From: Ephydatia muelleri
Lineage: Eukaryota > Porifera > Demospongiae > Spongillida > Spongillidae
Direction: 5' to 3'
Assembly: GCA_013339895.1 (NCBI GenBank)
Contig: JABACO010000021.1
Coordinates: 5,788,754 to 5,852,753, forward strand
DNA length: 64,000 bases
Positions within the stretch are counted from its first letter, which is position 1. Each line of letters begins with the position of its first letter. This document shows positions 23,766 through 35,619 of this stretch, in pieces. The notes under the pieces are model-generated. The model saw only the letters and a list, made by a program, of their open reading frames with translations. It did not search any database and was not told where the DNA came from. The position numbers and the translations under genes were made by a program.

Positions 23766-23891
23766 TACCCACTGTCACAATTCACTTGTGTTTAAACCAA
23801 TGGATAAACTGGGCTTTAGTATACTAAAGCAACAGTGCAATGCACCAAATCTCCCTTCCACTTTCTCACTACCAGTAATAATGAATCTTAC

Positions 23892-24314
23892 TCTGAGTGT
23901 AAACTGCTGGCTTTTCAATGGGGGGTTCTTTATCATCGACAGAATGACTGGAGTACCTGCTGTTGGATTGCCTCCAGCCACATCCATTACCAAGTTATTA
24001 TTAACCAACTGCAAGCAATTTCCATTTAGTATCCATTGCTGGCTAGGCTTTGGACTTGAACTGTTGAATTCACTCAACTGAAGTTGAGTGCCTGCTGTCA
24101 TTGCACCACCATCCAATGCAAATTGTTTGGAGCCAACAGTGCTCCTGGAAACAATTGCTATTTTGGGAAAACTTATGTTTTTCAGAAACCACTTCTGGTT
24201 GTTAGGTGATGAAGGATTTATATACTCCATGATAATGTTGGAACCGTCGGCAGCACTTGGAGTGGTCAAATAGTATCCAGCCTGAAGATTTGATTCAAAG
24301 TATTTAAAAGCGGC
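23892..24314 (-). CDS. Exon coding one ricin-B-like beta-trefoil (lectin-like) domain, copy 2
   Basis: A 423-nt open exon, 141 codons, phase 0 at both ends, between an acceptor CCACCCTCAG and a GTAAGA donor on the minus strand. It has the same order of motifs as the exon at 2000-2428: NNQKWFL, KQFALDGGA, SPKPSQQWI, LVMDVAGGNPTAGTPV, SQQF. The open frame extends past the donor to a stop near 23775, but the donor and the 14 bases after it are shared with copy 1, which argues for a real splice site. Possible carbohydrate binding; other exons not found. Confidence 0.6.
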
Positions 24315-24389
24315 CTGAGGGTGGTGGGGATGAAGAAGATATGTAAACATGATGGGCAATCAAGAAAATAGCGATTCAACTTGCTAAAT

Positions 24390-24631
24390 GGGATCGTTTC
24401 CGCGAAAAGGGACCTAATGCATGTTTTTTTTTCAAGATTTCACAGTCTTTGATATTCTAGAAGTCTGAAATTACCTCTACAAATTGCTTCCTATGCATTG
24501 AGAATCGGAGTATCTGTCATGGAGCTGATTTTGTATTAGCCATACATTTCAACGCAAGTGTTACATTTCTATAGCGTGTAGTGGAAATTTTATGATGTAT
24601 GCGCTAGGTCCCTTTTCGCGAAAACGATCCC
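24390..24631 (+). mobile_element. MITE family A, copy 2
   Basis: 242 bp. Starts GGGATCGTTTCCGCG, ends AAACGATCCC; inner inverted words GGGACCTAATGCATG and ATGCGCTAGGTCCC. It shares its interior with the copy at 19298-19520. Confidence 0.85.
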
Positions 24632-25086
24632 ATATAATGACCTTTAATTTGATGCCAAAAACAACCCTGTCAGGGATATATTGACAAAGTTTTGAGTGGG
24701 CAAAGTTGCAATTTTTATGAAAAAGTTAATTACAGTGGTGTGTATTTAGTAAACCATTATTTTATTAACTAGATAAATATGAGAAGTTTGAGCAAAATCA
24801 GAGACGTGAGTCACAGCTCTTGCTCATTGGACATGGAATGACCCTTGTGTAAAGGTTGAGTGGTTCAATGCCTGTGGGCGTGTTTGAGTACTTGTGATGT
24901 GGGAAAAGTGCATAAGAGAGGTGTGTGGAAGGTAAGCTGTGGACGAGTGTGAGTATGGAGAGTGTGCTGTTAGTATGCCTCGTGACAGGTACATCTGAGG
25001 AGTTGTGACAGTGTATGTGTAAATCATGTATGTGTATCAGATGTTTGTCAATGATTTAGGTGCTTGGGATCACGAGGCACAACCAG

Positions 25087-25453
25087 AAACTGTGTTTGGA
25101 GCATGGTTTGTGTGCCATTGGTCTCATCCAGTCGCACAATGCAGACCAATGCCAAGATGACAAGGAGCGTTGCTTCTGCAGCATAAGAAATGGACCAAGC
25201 AGAACATCATAACAACCACTCCCATCATGTGTTTCCATCTCCATTGCTCAGTACCTTTATACAGTAATCATGACATCATGACTATCACTCAGTACATATG
25301 TTCTTTATTTACAGTACCGATCAAGGAATGTGCACAAAGGCTGACAGATGTATGTATCCGGAGTAGAATGGAGAAGAGCAATTGGCATGGGCAATTGGAG
25401 TGGATTATCCTTATCAGCTTATGAATACACGATGGGATAGTCTGGCGTCCCTT

Positions 25454-25547
<94 letters not shown>

Positions 25548-25908
25548 ACATGCATGTGCATTCATAAGCTGATACGGAGAGATCACTCCAATTACCCATG
25601 CCAATTGCTCTTCTCCATTCTACTCTGCTGCCTCTGATACGTACATTTGTCAGCCTTTGTGCACATTCCTTGATCGGTACTGTAAATAAAAGAACATATG
25701 TACTGAGTGATAGTCATGATGTCATGATTACTGTATAAAGGTACTGAGCAATGGAGATGGAAACACATGATGGGAGTGGTTGTTACGATGTTCTGCTTGG
25801 CCCATTTCTTATGCTGCAGAGACAATGCTCTTTGTCATCTTGGCATTGGTCTGCATTGTGCTGCTGGATGAGACCAATGGCACACAAACCATGCTCCAAA
25901 CACAGTTT
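25087..25908. repeat. Large palindrome: 342- and 352-bp arms around a CA microsatellite
   Basis: The left arm 25087-25428 and right arm 25557-25908 are close reverse complements. The outer ends are AAACTGTGTTTGGAGCATGG and its complement. The spacer holds (CA)n at 25455-25546. Opposing arms give matching but meaningless open frames on both strands. Confidence 0.9.
25455..25546. repeat. (CA)n microsatellite
   Basis: Uninterrupted CA repeat, 92 bp. Confidence 0.95.
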
Positions 25909-26788
25909 GATATACAAAAATACTAACTTTTAAACTCCAAATTCGAAACATGCATTGGCCACAAATGAAAACAATCCTGAATATCTCAAAGTGCATTGCA
26001 TGTACACCTGTACCACATATGGGCTAGCACGAGAGGCTACATTTTGTTAAATGAGTGTGGCTCCACGCTTCAAAATGTGTTATGTATATCGTTTTTTATG
26101 CTGCCATTAAAAAAAAAATCACTTTATTTTGATTCTTTCCCCATTTTAACTGAAGAGTACACAATGTTCTTTAGGACTTTCAAGTTTGAAAAACCATTCC
26201 CTTGGCATAATGCATTGAAGTGAGTGTGTCCTGAGCTAAACAACAGCAAAGAAATCATACAAAGGTGATAAAGTAAACGTCTATGTAAACAAAACACCAT
26301 ATCTGCATATCTGCAAGCTTATACATTGTCTCACTCTCTGCTCTGGAGTACTCTAGAGCAGAAAGGGATAATAGTATTGCTTGAGCACAGTGCAGCGAAT
26401 ATTGCAAAAAACTGAACATAGGTGTCAATAATTGTGTTGATTTGACTTGGAATTCCCCCCCCCCCCCCCATACCCCACACTTGGCAAGCAGTCAACATAC
26501 ATTATTACCAGTCAGGCAGAGGTTCGTTTTCAAATTAAAGGCAATTAACTGGGTGGATTACTGCCCGCTTTCTGTACATCACTATAAGTGATATTTTGCA
26601 GGTACACAATTGATAATGTGATTGATTAGCGTTCTATTTCATCACAGTTTCGCATGAAAGTCCAGTTTATCCAAGACTTACATGTATGTAAAAACCTTAT
26701 AACCTGGAAATAGAAAACTATGGTATTATTCATGCTCCAATAATATCTACAGTTGAGATTGAGAATAATTTTTTTTCAATGTTTGGCA
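25909..26788. other. Stretch without recognised genes
   Basis: Contains a poly(C) tract at about 26454-26469; otherwise nothing assignable. Confidence 0.5.
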
Positions 26789-29255
26789 TTACGTTTTGGA
26801 ACAATAGTGAATAATATCACAAATCTGATTGCAGCGTTATGTTGGTAAACTAAATAACAACGAATATCGAAAGTATGAGGTTGCCACGTGAGTTAGTAAA
26901 TATTCACCATTTTCGTTTGTGCAACCTGTTCAATAAACTTGTTTTTAATTGATTTCTCCACCGTTACGCGTACGCAACGCATTATACTGAAAAGCGCTAT
27001 ACATGGTATACGACAGCAATGCCTCCATCGATGGTCCGAGTCAGAATTTTAACGCGGTAAACCCTTGGACTGTTTGTGACAAATAAGTGCTGTTTAGAGG
27101 GGGTAAAGTTTCTGTATAGACAAGAATCGCATTTAGCTGGCAGATGGAAATAGGGTGCCTGCACTAGAAACACCCACACAACATGTACAGTAGTTTACCT
27201 GTTCCCTAAACATTCAACCAAAGTTTGGACGTCGACTGTCGCCCATTTTCGAATGAATAATGTTTTAATTATTGATATAATTCAAGTTATACATCAGTTT
27301 GTTCGAGGCTGCAGCTGGAGTTCGTAAACCAGGCCCGTAGGCTGGGGGGGGGTCGGTGGGTTCGGTCGAACCCCCCCGCCCGTCCAAGCTAGTTCCGCTT
27401 GCCCTGGTTCCGCCTGCCCAGCTTGGTCCCGCTTGCCGTAGCTGGTTCCGCTTCTTTCCGCTTCTTTCCGCTTCTTTCCGCTTCTTTCCGCTTACCATGA
27501 ATTATTCTTCGCCAATGAATTAATTAATTATTTTACATGCATGACGTTATACAAATGAATTAAAATTAGCGAGCGTGAGGTAGGGCGCCCGTGGCCCGTA
27601 ACAAACTGCAGTCGGAGGGGCGGATCCGGGGCACTTCAAGTACATGCCGGTATATGGTTCATTAATGATACTTTGCGAAGTATAGGTCCGGCTTGAGCCA
27701 GACGCCCAGACCTACTTCGATATTGAACTGCACAACGGCCAACAGATTAATTTACAATGGCGTTGTGCCGTTCGAATACGAAGTAGGTCTGGGCGTCTGG
27801 CTCAAGCCGGACCTATAACTTCGCAAAGTTAACTTTCCTGATCTATCCGTAGATAGGAAAGTTAGACTAAGTCTCGTTAACTCGCAAGCCAGATACGCTT
27901 GCTTCCAAACTTTCTGTAGTCTCGCAATTGCGAGCTAGACTCTGGAAGCAAAAAAGTAATTCTTGTCATATTTACTATCTGTTTTTGGCATGTTTCTACG
28001 CAATTATGCGATGTTTTGTGACTTCAACATTGTAAAAGTTGCAAAGCTGCTGGGGCTCCGCCCCAGACCCCGATGGGGGAGCTTACAGCGCTCCCCCCAT
28101 ACCCCATGCAGGGAAGGCCCCTCCCCCGCTAGTTAGTTCCACCCTCATTCTTTCCCGAACCCCCCCCATCTCGCGACCAGCCTACGGGCCTGTAAACGGT
28201 TCATTTCAGAGCCAAATTCAATGCCCATCGTCAAATTGAGTGACACGAATAGCTAGCGTTGCAATATCAGGAGCTTGGGGGGGAAGGAGCTCCGAGGGGA
28301 ACCCTCAAAGGCGTGACAAAGCCGCTACGGTTGCTGTACCCAAGCGAGATCCACAAAAGAAATCGCAAAACTGGATCAGAATTAGCTGAAAATGCTGCCA
28401 AGGAGGCCAAGGTCACTATCTGACTACATGTACATGTTGAACCTTTTTGACATCGACGCTAGGACGCTTGCTTTGCGGTTTGCAAGTTAAATGGCTGGAG
28501 TTGGTGGTAGCGTAAACGGTTCTTTCAGAGCCAAATTCAATGCCCTCCGTCCAGATGAGTAGCACGAAGAGCTAGCGTTGCAGCATCAGGAGCTTGGGAA
28601 GGTTTATCATGGAGCTGTGGATGGAACAAGAATGGATGTTTCTACTTAGCCCCAGTGCTGTACCGCAGATGGGCTACTCCCACGCAGTAGCCCATCTGTA
28701 CTTGGGCTAACTAGAAACATCTTGCTGACCAAGTTTGGGCTATGTTAAAAGAGATGTTTCCTCCACCAGCTCCATGTAATACAGCAATTTAAACATTTAT
28801 TCATTCGAAAAATGGACAACAGTCGAAGCCCAAAGTTTGGATGAATGTTTTAGGGAACAAGTAAACTACTATACACGTTGGTTGAGTGTTTCTAGTGCAG
28901 ACGCCTCTTTTCTATCTATAACAGCTAAATGCGATATCCCATAAGGAATTCTTGTCGATACAGGTATCTAAAAAGCTTTACCCCCAACGATTTACCGCAT
29001 TAAAAATCTGACTCGGACGATCGATGGAGGCGTTGTTGTTGTTGTACATATATAGAGTTTTCAGTACAATGCGTTGCGTAATGGTTGAGAAATTAACTAA
29101 AAACTAGTTTATTGAACGGTTTCCCAAACGAAAATGGTGAATAATTACTAAGTCACGCGACAACCTCATACTTTCAATACTTGTTGCCAATTAGTTTACC
29201 AACATAATGCTGCAAACAGATTTGTGACATTATTCACTATTGTTTCAAAACGTAA
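26789..29255. mobile_element. Composite inverted-repeat element, 2.47 kb, arms about 450 bp
   Basis: The outer arms (about 26789-27250 and 28800-29255) are diverged reverse complements, starting TTACGTTTTG and ending CAAAACGTAA. The interior has direct repeats (about 28190-28290 and 28505-28605), a short hairpin at about 28660-28705 around AGATGGGCTACT, and the nested element at 27331-28189. No transposase frame was recognised, so it is probably non-autonomous. Confidence 0.75.
27331..28189. mobile_element. Nested TIR element with TAAAC target duplication
   Basis: Starts CAGGCCCGTAGGCTGG, ends CCAGCCTACGGGCCTG. TAAAC occurs on both sides. The paralogous direct repeat at about 28500 shows the uninterrupted site (GCGTAAACGGTTCTTTCAGA), which confirms the insertion. 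Inside is a smaller palindrome (about 27690-27820). Confidence 0.8.
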
Positions 29256-30459
29256 GACCCAAAAAATGCTCAAGTAACACGATGATCTCATTGTACATTA
29301 TACATATGGGGGTTAATAGGAGAGGTTGCATACTAAGTCATTCTATCTTCGCCTTTCCCTCTTCCCGCCAACCCCCTCTCCCCCCCCCACCCCCCCCCCC
29401 CCCCCCCCCCCCCCCTTCCCCTTCTTCCCGGTCTGTCAAACAATCGAAGACTTACGACGGAATAACTTGGGCCAATATTTGATTCTTGGACGACCTGGAG
29501 AAGAGAAGGAAAACAATTTATGCCAATTTTCAGTATGTAGAGCACACGGTCACAATTAGCATGCTTGATCAATTGCTTAAATTGTAGTATAAGTTGGACT
29601 TGATATGAAAGTGACGTACACCATTTATTCAGTCAATAACTTTAATGGTTTACGCCACGCCACTGAATTTTTGTTTCATGAAAATTGCAACTTTGAATAC
29701 TCATATTTGTCATTATATGGCTGACAGATGTGTTCTTGGATCAAATTGAAGATCATTTTAAGAAGAACTGGTTTAATATGATTGTTGCTTGGTATTGATA
29801 AAGTGTTAAAATTTTAGAGCGTCTAAAGCACATTTTGTAAAATAGAAGTGTCTAGGATGTTAAAATTGTCTTTTTAACACGCGGTCCATGAAAGAATGAT
29901 ACAACAAAGTGTGAACTGCACTATACAAAAAGTTGTCGCTGGTGTTTTTTAAACCCAATTATCGATTTCTTGTCGTACCTTAATCACAGGTAGGGGCTTT
30001 GCAAGAATCATGAGTCAAGAATCGTGAGTCAAACGCTCTACAGATGCTAGAAGACCTAATCGACTCCTACGATTTTCGCGGTTTCGCGGTCAAATGTACA
30101 CTTTTTAATGGCGAATCTTATAGCCTTGATAGTGTGTTTATAAGCTTTTCATCTCATAAATATCATTCTATGTGCAATTCTGTGTCAAGGAAATTAGTTT
30201 TCTACACTGTCCTTCGACCTGACAGCCCGAAAATACGATCCTTATATGCGTGTAGGTACAGACATGTACATTGTATGATGACGGACGTAGTGATGACTGA
30301 TTTGAACATGCCTCTAGCTGTACAGCTACATGGTTGCACTTTAGTATGTGTTAGATAGCACTTACAAGCCGTTCTTATTAGCACACATATACATGTTTGC
30401 ACATCCTCCTCCCCCCCATCAAGAAGCATAAGTAAGCAGCAAATTAATAAAGAGGACAC
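29256..30459. other. Stretch without recognised genes
   Basis: An open frame of 104 codons at 30044-30358 has no recognisable motif and no splice partners. Nothing else is assignable except the poly(C) run. Confidence 0.5.
29394..29415. repeat. Poly(C) tract
   Basis: 22 C in a row, in a C-rich neighbourhood. Confidence 0.9.
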
Positions 30460-30487
30460 AAGGATAACATGGCTCTTAAGGAAATCT

Positions 30488-31173
30488 GTGCCATTCATCC
30501 AAGGTGTGAACGGTGCCTTATACCAAATTGCCAATAATTACAAGTTGAAGAACCATAGTTGCAATGGTGATCAAGTACAAAAAGATGCTATTACTTTAGC
30601 AATGGTTTATGCTAATAGTTTACTGGCAATACGAGATTTTTCAGTCAGTGGCCAAGCAACTGCAATGATTAGTTCCACAATTGTTCTTGGTAAGCCAACC
30701 TACTCTTCATTTGAGGGGAATTTGTTCCCTGGTTGGGCCCACAGCCGAATCCTCAACTTAGTAATAGAGTGGAAGAGTTTATAGCTCAATGTTGGCGTGA
30801 GGGGGAGGTAAAAATTGTCAAATCTCGTACAAACGTATCTGCAGAAGCTGTACAGTACTGTCTAACAGTACAATATGCTGAAGGACTTATATGATTTTCT
30901 GAAGTTCCTGTTGTTGCACAAGTACGTGCAGTATACCAAAACATTGGTCAAAACAAGAATCAGCTACCTAAGAAACGCGGTAGGTCAGAGGTGAGTGATA
31001 ATAATGGCAGGTATAAATTCCAGAAGATTGCAAGATCCGCCTTTTCAGACATACACTGCCACACAGAGGACCTGACCCATTTGAAGGTGCCTTTGCTAAA
31101 AATGTACCTTAAAGAGCACAAGCTCAAGACCTGTTGCAAAAAAGCAAGCTTAATAGAACGCATACAGTATTGA
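30488..31173 (+). pseudogene. Unidentified broken gene with SAP-like C-terminus
   Basis: Three consecutive blocks read as protein with one frameshift near 30760 and one in-frame stop near 30893: GVNGALYQIANNYKLKNHS (30500 onward), VEEFIAQCWREGEVKIVKSR (about 30768-30830), and VAQVRAVYQNIGQNKNQLPK through KKRGRSEVSDNNGRYK to the end at 31173. The last 35 residues, with LTHLKVPLLKMYLKEHKLK and KKASLIERIQ, fit the two-helix SAP DNA-binding motif, preceded by a basic KKRGR patch. The rest is not recognised. It could be a transposon protein or a decayed host gene. I have no functional assignment beyond the putative SAP motif. Confidence 0.4.
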
Positions 31174-32078
31174 ATAGAATTGACTGAAGTAAACAGCTGC
31201 AAACATTTGATTGCATTATTGCAAAGCTGACTTTTGAAATGCAAACTGTTCATGAAATTGTATACCCTTAACTTCTAGTCTCCTAATATAGGGTGTTTAT
31301 GTAAATGCTGAGGATAAAATGAACCCATATACTTGCCTGGGTATTCCCATCAGTTTTAATTTCAGCACACACACACAAACACTAAATTAAAGCTAGCACC
31401 CTAGCACGCAGAAACACACGCACGCACCGCGCATGTGTGACATATACTACCGCTACGTAAGGCACAAAATGAAATATTCATCAAGGCGGGGTCATTTTGA
31501 GCGGTCTGGGAACTACAACCACAGCTTCACCTAGGGGTTTTATGAGTTCCAGAGTCATTTATAGCGCGAATGCAACAGATTTTTGTTTTAGATATGGGAA
31601 ACTACAATAGAGTAGTGTTGGTGGCCTGTGAGAACGCAGAAGAAAAAAGTGTACACTTTTGAGCAAACCGCTTGACCTGCTCCATTTGGCATCATATTGT
31701 GCCTCAACATCGGCATATAAGAACTTCATAAACCCGAATACTTTCGTTCAAAGGGTAGCTCTAACGTATTTAATAAACACATTATGACTAAGCCTATTGG
31801 CGACAACTTTTTTAATGTGGCATTTCACACTTTTGGCTTGTTTTTGTATCATTCTTTCATGGACCGCGTGTTAAATAAAAAAAGGCTCTATCAAGCAAAT
31901 GTTTTTATGAAACAAAAGTTTTGTGTATCTATAATCCCTGAGAACCACACACGGTTTAACGTGAGGACGCCATTTTTGCCTCATATAAATTCACTCAGTA
32001 TTGTTTACTTACGTTCTAAGTGGTGTTATGAATAACTGTCCTACCTTCATTGGGGCGCTAGCTATTTGCAGAAGGAAT
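31174..32078. other. Stretch without recognised genes
   Basis: The 83-codon frame at 31784-32035 has no motif I recognise. Confidence 0.5.
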
Positions 32079-32317
32079 GGGAGCGAAAAGGGACCTAACG
32101 CATGTTTTTTTAAGATTTCAAATTTTTTTGGTTGATATTTTAGAAGTCTGAAATGTCGCCTGCACATTGCTTCTTACATACTCAGAATTGGAGTATCTGT
32201 CATGGAGTTGTAAGGCTCTGAATTTGTAATTAGCCTTACCGCAAACGTTACATTTCTATTGCACGTGCTGGAAATTTTATAATGTATGCGTTAGGTCCCT
32301 TTTCGCGGAAACGTTGG
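32079..32317 (+). mobile_element. MITE family A, copy 3 (ends eroded)
   Basis: The interior is nearly the same as the copies at 19298 and 24390 (GGGACCTAACGCATG on the left, TGCGTTAGGTCCCTTTTCGC on the right). The left terminus has lost about 8 bp of its repeat, and the right terminus diverges after GGAAACGTT, next to the hAT-type element. Confidence 0.75.
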
Positions 32318-32414
32318 TACATGTATATCCAGGGCCCGCGGAGGGTATTATATTGAGAGGGGGAGGGGGGGTGGGGGGGGGGGGGCAGATTTCAAAACTC
32401 CTCCATGTTAGCAA

Positions 32415-34609
32415 TTAAGTTGTAACATATAAGTATCTATGGTTGTAATGTAATATTCCCTGATCTACAAGTATACATCTATATACCGAAATGTCGCTTT
32501 CGGTTATCATTTCTAGAAGCGAACTCAGAGGCAACGTCGTCCAGGTCAAATCAGCTGTTCCGTCGCTGTGAAACATGAGGGTGGCTAAGTTATTGAATCT
32601 AATTTGATTCATGCTTGAACGGAGACAAGTTTTCAAGCGACGAGCGGTCGAAAAAGATCTTTCACTAACTGCATTAGTAGCTGGATTGACCAAGATCAGT
32701 TTAAATATAGTAACAATCTCCGACACAAAGCATTTTTCACATTGATCAAGGCTTTGAAAAGCACTGTAAATTTCGTGGAATGATTGAAATTCTCCAATTA
32801 GCATGAGTTTAAAAACCGGTAATTGAGCCTTCAAAAGTGTGACATTGACATCGTCAGCGTATTTTTCACTTTAGTTCATCAGTTACGTCAATACCAGGTT
32901 TATGAGCATTTAGAAGTAATGTTTCCATAATGCTGTAGGCTGGCTGGTTGAAGCGTTGTCTAATAGCCAAATCGATTGCTTCATAGTATATCCTTCGAAA
33001 ATAATCATCAACAGATAATGGCTGATGTTCCTACTTCAAATCTTTTTGGGGCACTGCAATGCCTGGGCATTGAAGGTTCAGGTAGTCCATGAATGGTAGC
33101 CTGTTTTTTAACATTCAGGAAATATAGATCAAACATTTCATCTGATCTCATGCTCTACTTACCAAATTGGCACAATGCTGCCCTTCTACAGACGATAGCT
33201 GTGTTTTTTGGAGGGTTTTGGATAGATTATCTGTCTGGATAAGCAATGTAGCACCAAGATTTAATCCAAAAAAATATTGAAATGACTCCATTTGAGCTTT
33301 CACACCAATTATATGAGCCCGTATCTCAGTATCCAATCTTTCTTCCAAGCAGATATCCCATTCCAACATCAGGGCTTCATAATTCTCTTTAATCCTTTCA
33401 AAGCTTTCTCCTTGGACAGTCCACCGGGTAGGACATAGCATTTTTATTCCAGGAGTGTCCATGCATGAGGATGTCTGCTTTAATTTTGTTCAGAATTCCC
33501 TCTCGTTTTGGTGAGAATTATTTAATTAAAAATTTTCCATTGTTGTATCCAACGTGTCAGTGTAAATGCATGTCCATGGCAGTGTATTAAATGGGCACTG
33601 GGAGCATCAGCTAAGAGTTGTGCAACAACTCCATTTCTACAGCCTGCCATTGTTCCAGCTCCATCATAACACTGGCCTCTACACCCAGATTCATTCTTAA
33701 CAGCACATTGTTGATTACTGAAACTATAGTATCAGTATTAGGTATGTGATAAAACCCAATAAATTCTTCATGTGCTACCAAGTTGTCATCTACATGCCGT
33801 AAACAAATTGCTAACTGCTCTTTATTGGAAACATCTGTATATCATCTGCATGCAATCACAGAAAAATATCCATTCTTTCTGATACCTTCTGCTAGATCAG
33901 AAACAATTCTTAATGCAAGAATATTTATCATCTCATTTTGTATATCATGTGATAGATATGTGTCATGTCTTTTCAGCCAATCATGCATACTGGCATCATC
34001 ATTGGTTCTGAGTTTGAAGAGTTCAATAAAATTTGAATCCTCATCTGTATCGCCTTGGAAAGCAATTCCTTGAAAAACGCACATTTTCCAATATCCTCCG
34101 TAGGACTTGTCGGTTTTTAGCAACTTCCTTAAACATCAGATAACATTGACCCAATATCAGCGCAAGTCTTTGGTAAAGTAACAATTGAATCTACGGCTAG
34201 CAGATGGCATGCTGATGTTTGCATGGTGTTCCCGAAATCTTTCGAGCGCCTTTTTCCAGTTACAGTAGCCATGCATCGATAACAAATGCTGGATCTATAT
34301 TTCGGGCAGTTCTTAACTTGCCCTCAAATTCTGCGTATGGCAAAACACTTTATCATTGTAGTGCAACCACGGAAAATCATTGAACCAAGTTCAATGAAAG
34401 GCTCGGTTAAATTTTCCAAACTGCCGCTTTGGAAACTTTATCGTCATAGGTTGATTTGGTAGGATGTAAATAGCAAGGAGAGCCCTGCAAATGTTTGTCA
34501 TTGGATAGACTGATATTGTTTGAGGTTGAAGTATGGCTATCCTTGGGTGCAGGATGTCGTCTGAAAGTATTGCCATCCAATACATGGTCATCATCTTCGT
34601 CTGGCACAT
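32415..34609 (-). pseudogene. hAT-superfamily transposase relic (TTF/ZMYM1-like type)
   Basis: Minus-strand blocks in N-to-C order: an N-terminal region (34391-34609); 33842-34123 with GIAFQGDTDEDSNFIELFKL, DIQNEMINILALRI and GIRKNGYFSVIA, the wording of the DUF4371-type region; 33148-33462 with MLCPTRWTVQGESFERIKEN; and 32415-32834 with NPATNAVSERSFSTARRLKT followed by RFNNLATLMF, the hAT dimerisation region. These are joined only through stops and frameshifts. The family fuses a TTF-type zinc finger to an RNase-H-like transposase; the zinc finger part is not clearly preserved. Inactive. Confidence 0.75.
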
Positions 34610-34620
34610 CTGCAGTACTG

Positions 34621-34986
34621 CAGTGGCGTATCCAGAGAGGGTGCTCCGGGTGCCCCCTCGGCCTTAGGTGGTAAAATTATTAAAAATTATACTTTGTATT
34701 ATTAATAATTAGTCGCCGCGTATATTCGATCATGTAGATATTTTCTGTGTGCCCAAAGGTATCGGACCTGAAGCGGAATGGCCCCCCCCCCCCCCCCCCC
34801 ACTTTTCGTATATCGGACCTGAAGCGCCCGCCCCTCCCTCACTTTTCGTATATCGGACCTGAAGCCCCCCCCCCCCCCCCCCCCCCCACTTTTCGTATAT
34901 CGGACCTGAAGCGCCCCCCCCCCCTACTTTTTGTATGGGGCCTGACCTTAAGCACCCCTCTCGCTGAAATCCTGGATACGCCACTG
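34621..34986. mobile_element. MITE with CAGTGGCGTATCCAG termini and internal tandem repeats
   Basis: 366 bp. Begins CAGTGGCGTATCCAG, ends CTGGATACGCCACTG, flanked by GTACTG on both sides (6 bp visible). The interior is four to five copies of a unit TATCGGACCTGAAGCGC + poly(C) + ACTTTTCGTA with variable C-tract length. Confidence 0.8.
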
Positions 34987-35286
34987 GTACTGCGTGCTTC
35001 ATTACTCGAATTAAAAGATTCTGCCGATATCTTTAAGCATGGTTGGATTACTTGGATGAACGTAGCTATGCTACTCTGCTGTTTACAAGGAGGTGCGCCC
35101 ATTGCGTATGTATAGCAACCGGCCGGGCAATTAGTTCGAATGCAATCGGTTGGCAGACTATCTAACACAAACAAATATATTTCGGAGTTCCCTTCGTCAA
35201 GCAAACAACAGAAGGCTGGTCGCGCCGCGCGCATGCATGCTTGTATCAGTTGTATGTACGTATTACATGTACTGCATCGATAATTT

Positions 35287-35519
35287 GGGGTCGAGGCAGC
35301 GAAAAGGGACCTAGCGCTTATTATAAAAATTTCCAGGGAGCATCAAAGTCCACGCGTGCAATAAAAATGTACGCGTAATTAAAAATTCAGGACCCTATAC
35401 ACGATGGACAGGCTAATTTCCAGTGCGTAAGAAGGAAGTTGTAGAGGACATAGGTGTCTCTTTGAATATGAAATAATTTGAAAACTTGAAAAAATATGCG
35501 CTAGGTCCGCCTCGACCCC
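35287..35519 (-). mobile_element. MITE family A, copy 4 (opposite orientation)
   Basis: 233 bp, GGGGTCGAGGC at the left and GCCTCGACCCC at the right, flanked by ATTT on both sides. The interior is the reverse complement of the other copies. Its outer 11 bp differ from the GATCGTTTCC end of copy 2, so the outermost terminus has diverged or been exchanged. Confidence 0.8.
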
Positions 35520-35562
35520 ATTTATACATTTTAAATAAAAATTATCGGCCAAAAAAGTGGGG

Positions 35563-35582
35563 GGGGGGGGGGGGGGGGGGGG
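35563..35582. repeat. Poly(G) tract at the hAT element end
   Basis: About 20 G, mirrored by the G-rich run at 32361-32385 near the other end of the same transposon. Confidence 0.85.
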
Positions 35583-35619
35583 CAGCTGCTCCCCTTGCCC
35601 CCCGGCTCCGCGGGCCCTG

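Larger units (their letters stand above)
32330..35619 (-). mobile_element. Decayed hAT-type DNA transposon, 3.29 kb
   Basis: Terminal inverted repeats CAGGGCCCGCGGAG (left) and CTCCGCGGGCCCTG (right), each next to a long G tract, enclose the broken transposase at 32415-34609. CA-starting termini and the transposase type fit hAT. No 8-bp target duplication was visible, perhaps because the left flank is an eroded MITE. Two MITEs are nested inside (34621-34986 and 35287-35519). Confidence 0.7.

Noticed and set aside
29333..29572. Glycine- or proline-rich frames around 29350-29450
   Set aside because: Artefacts of the poly(C) tract.
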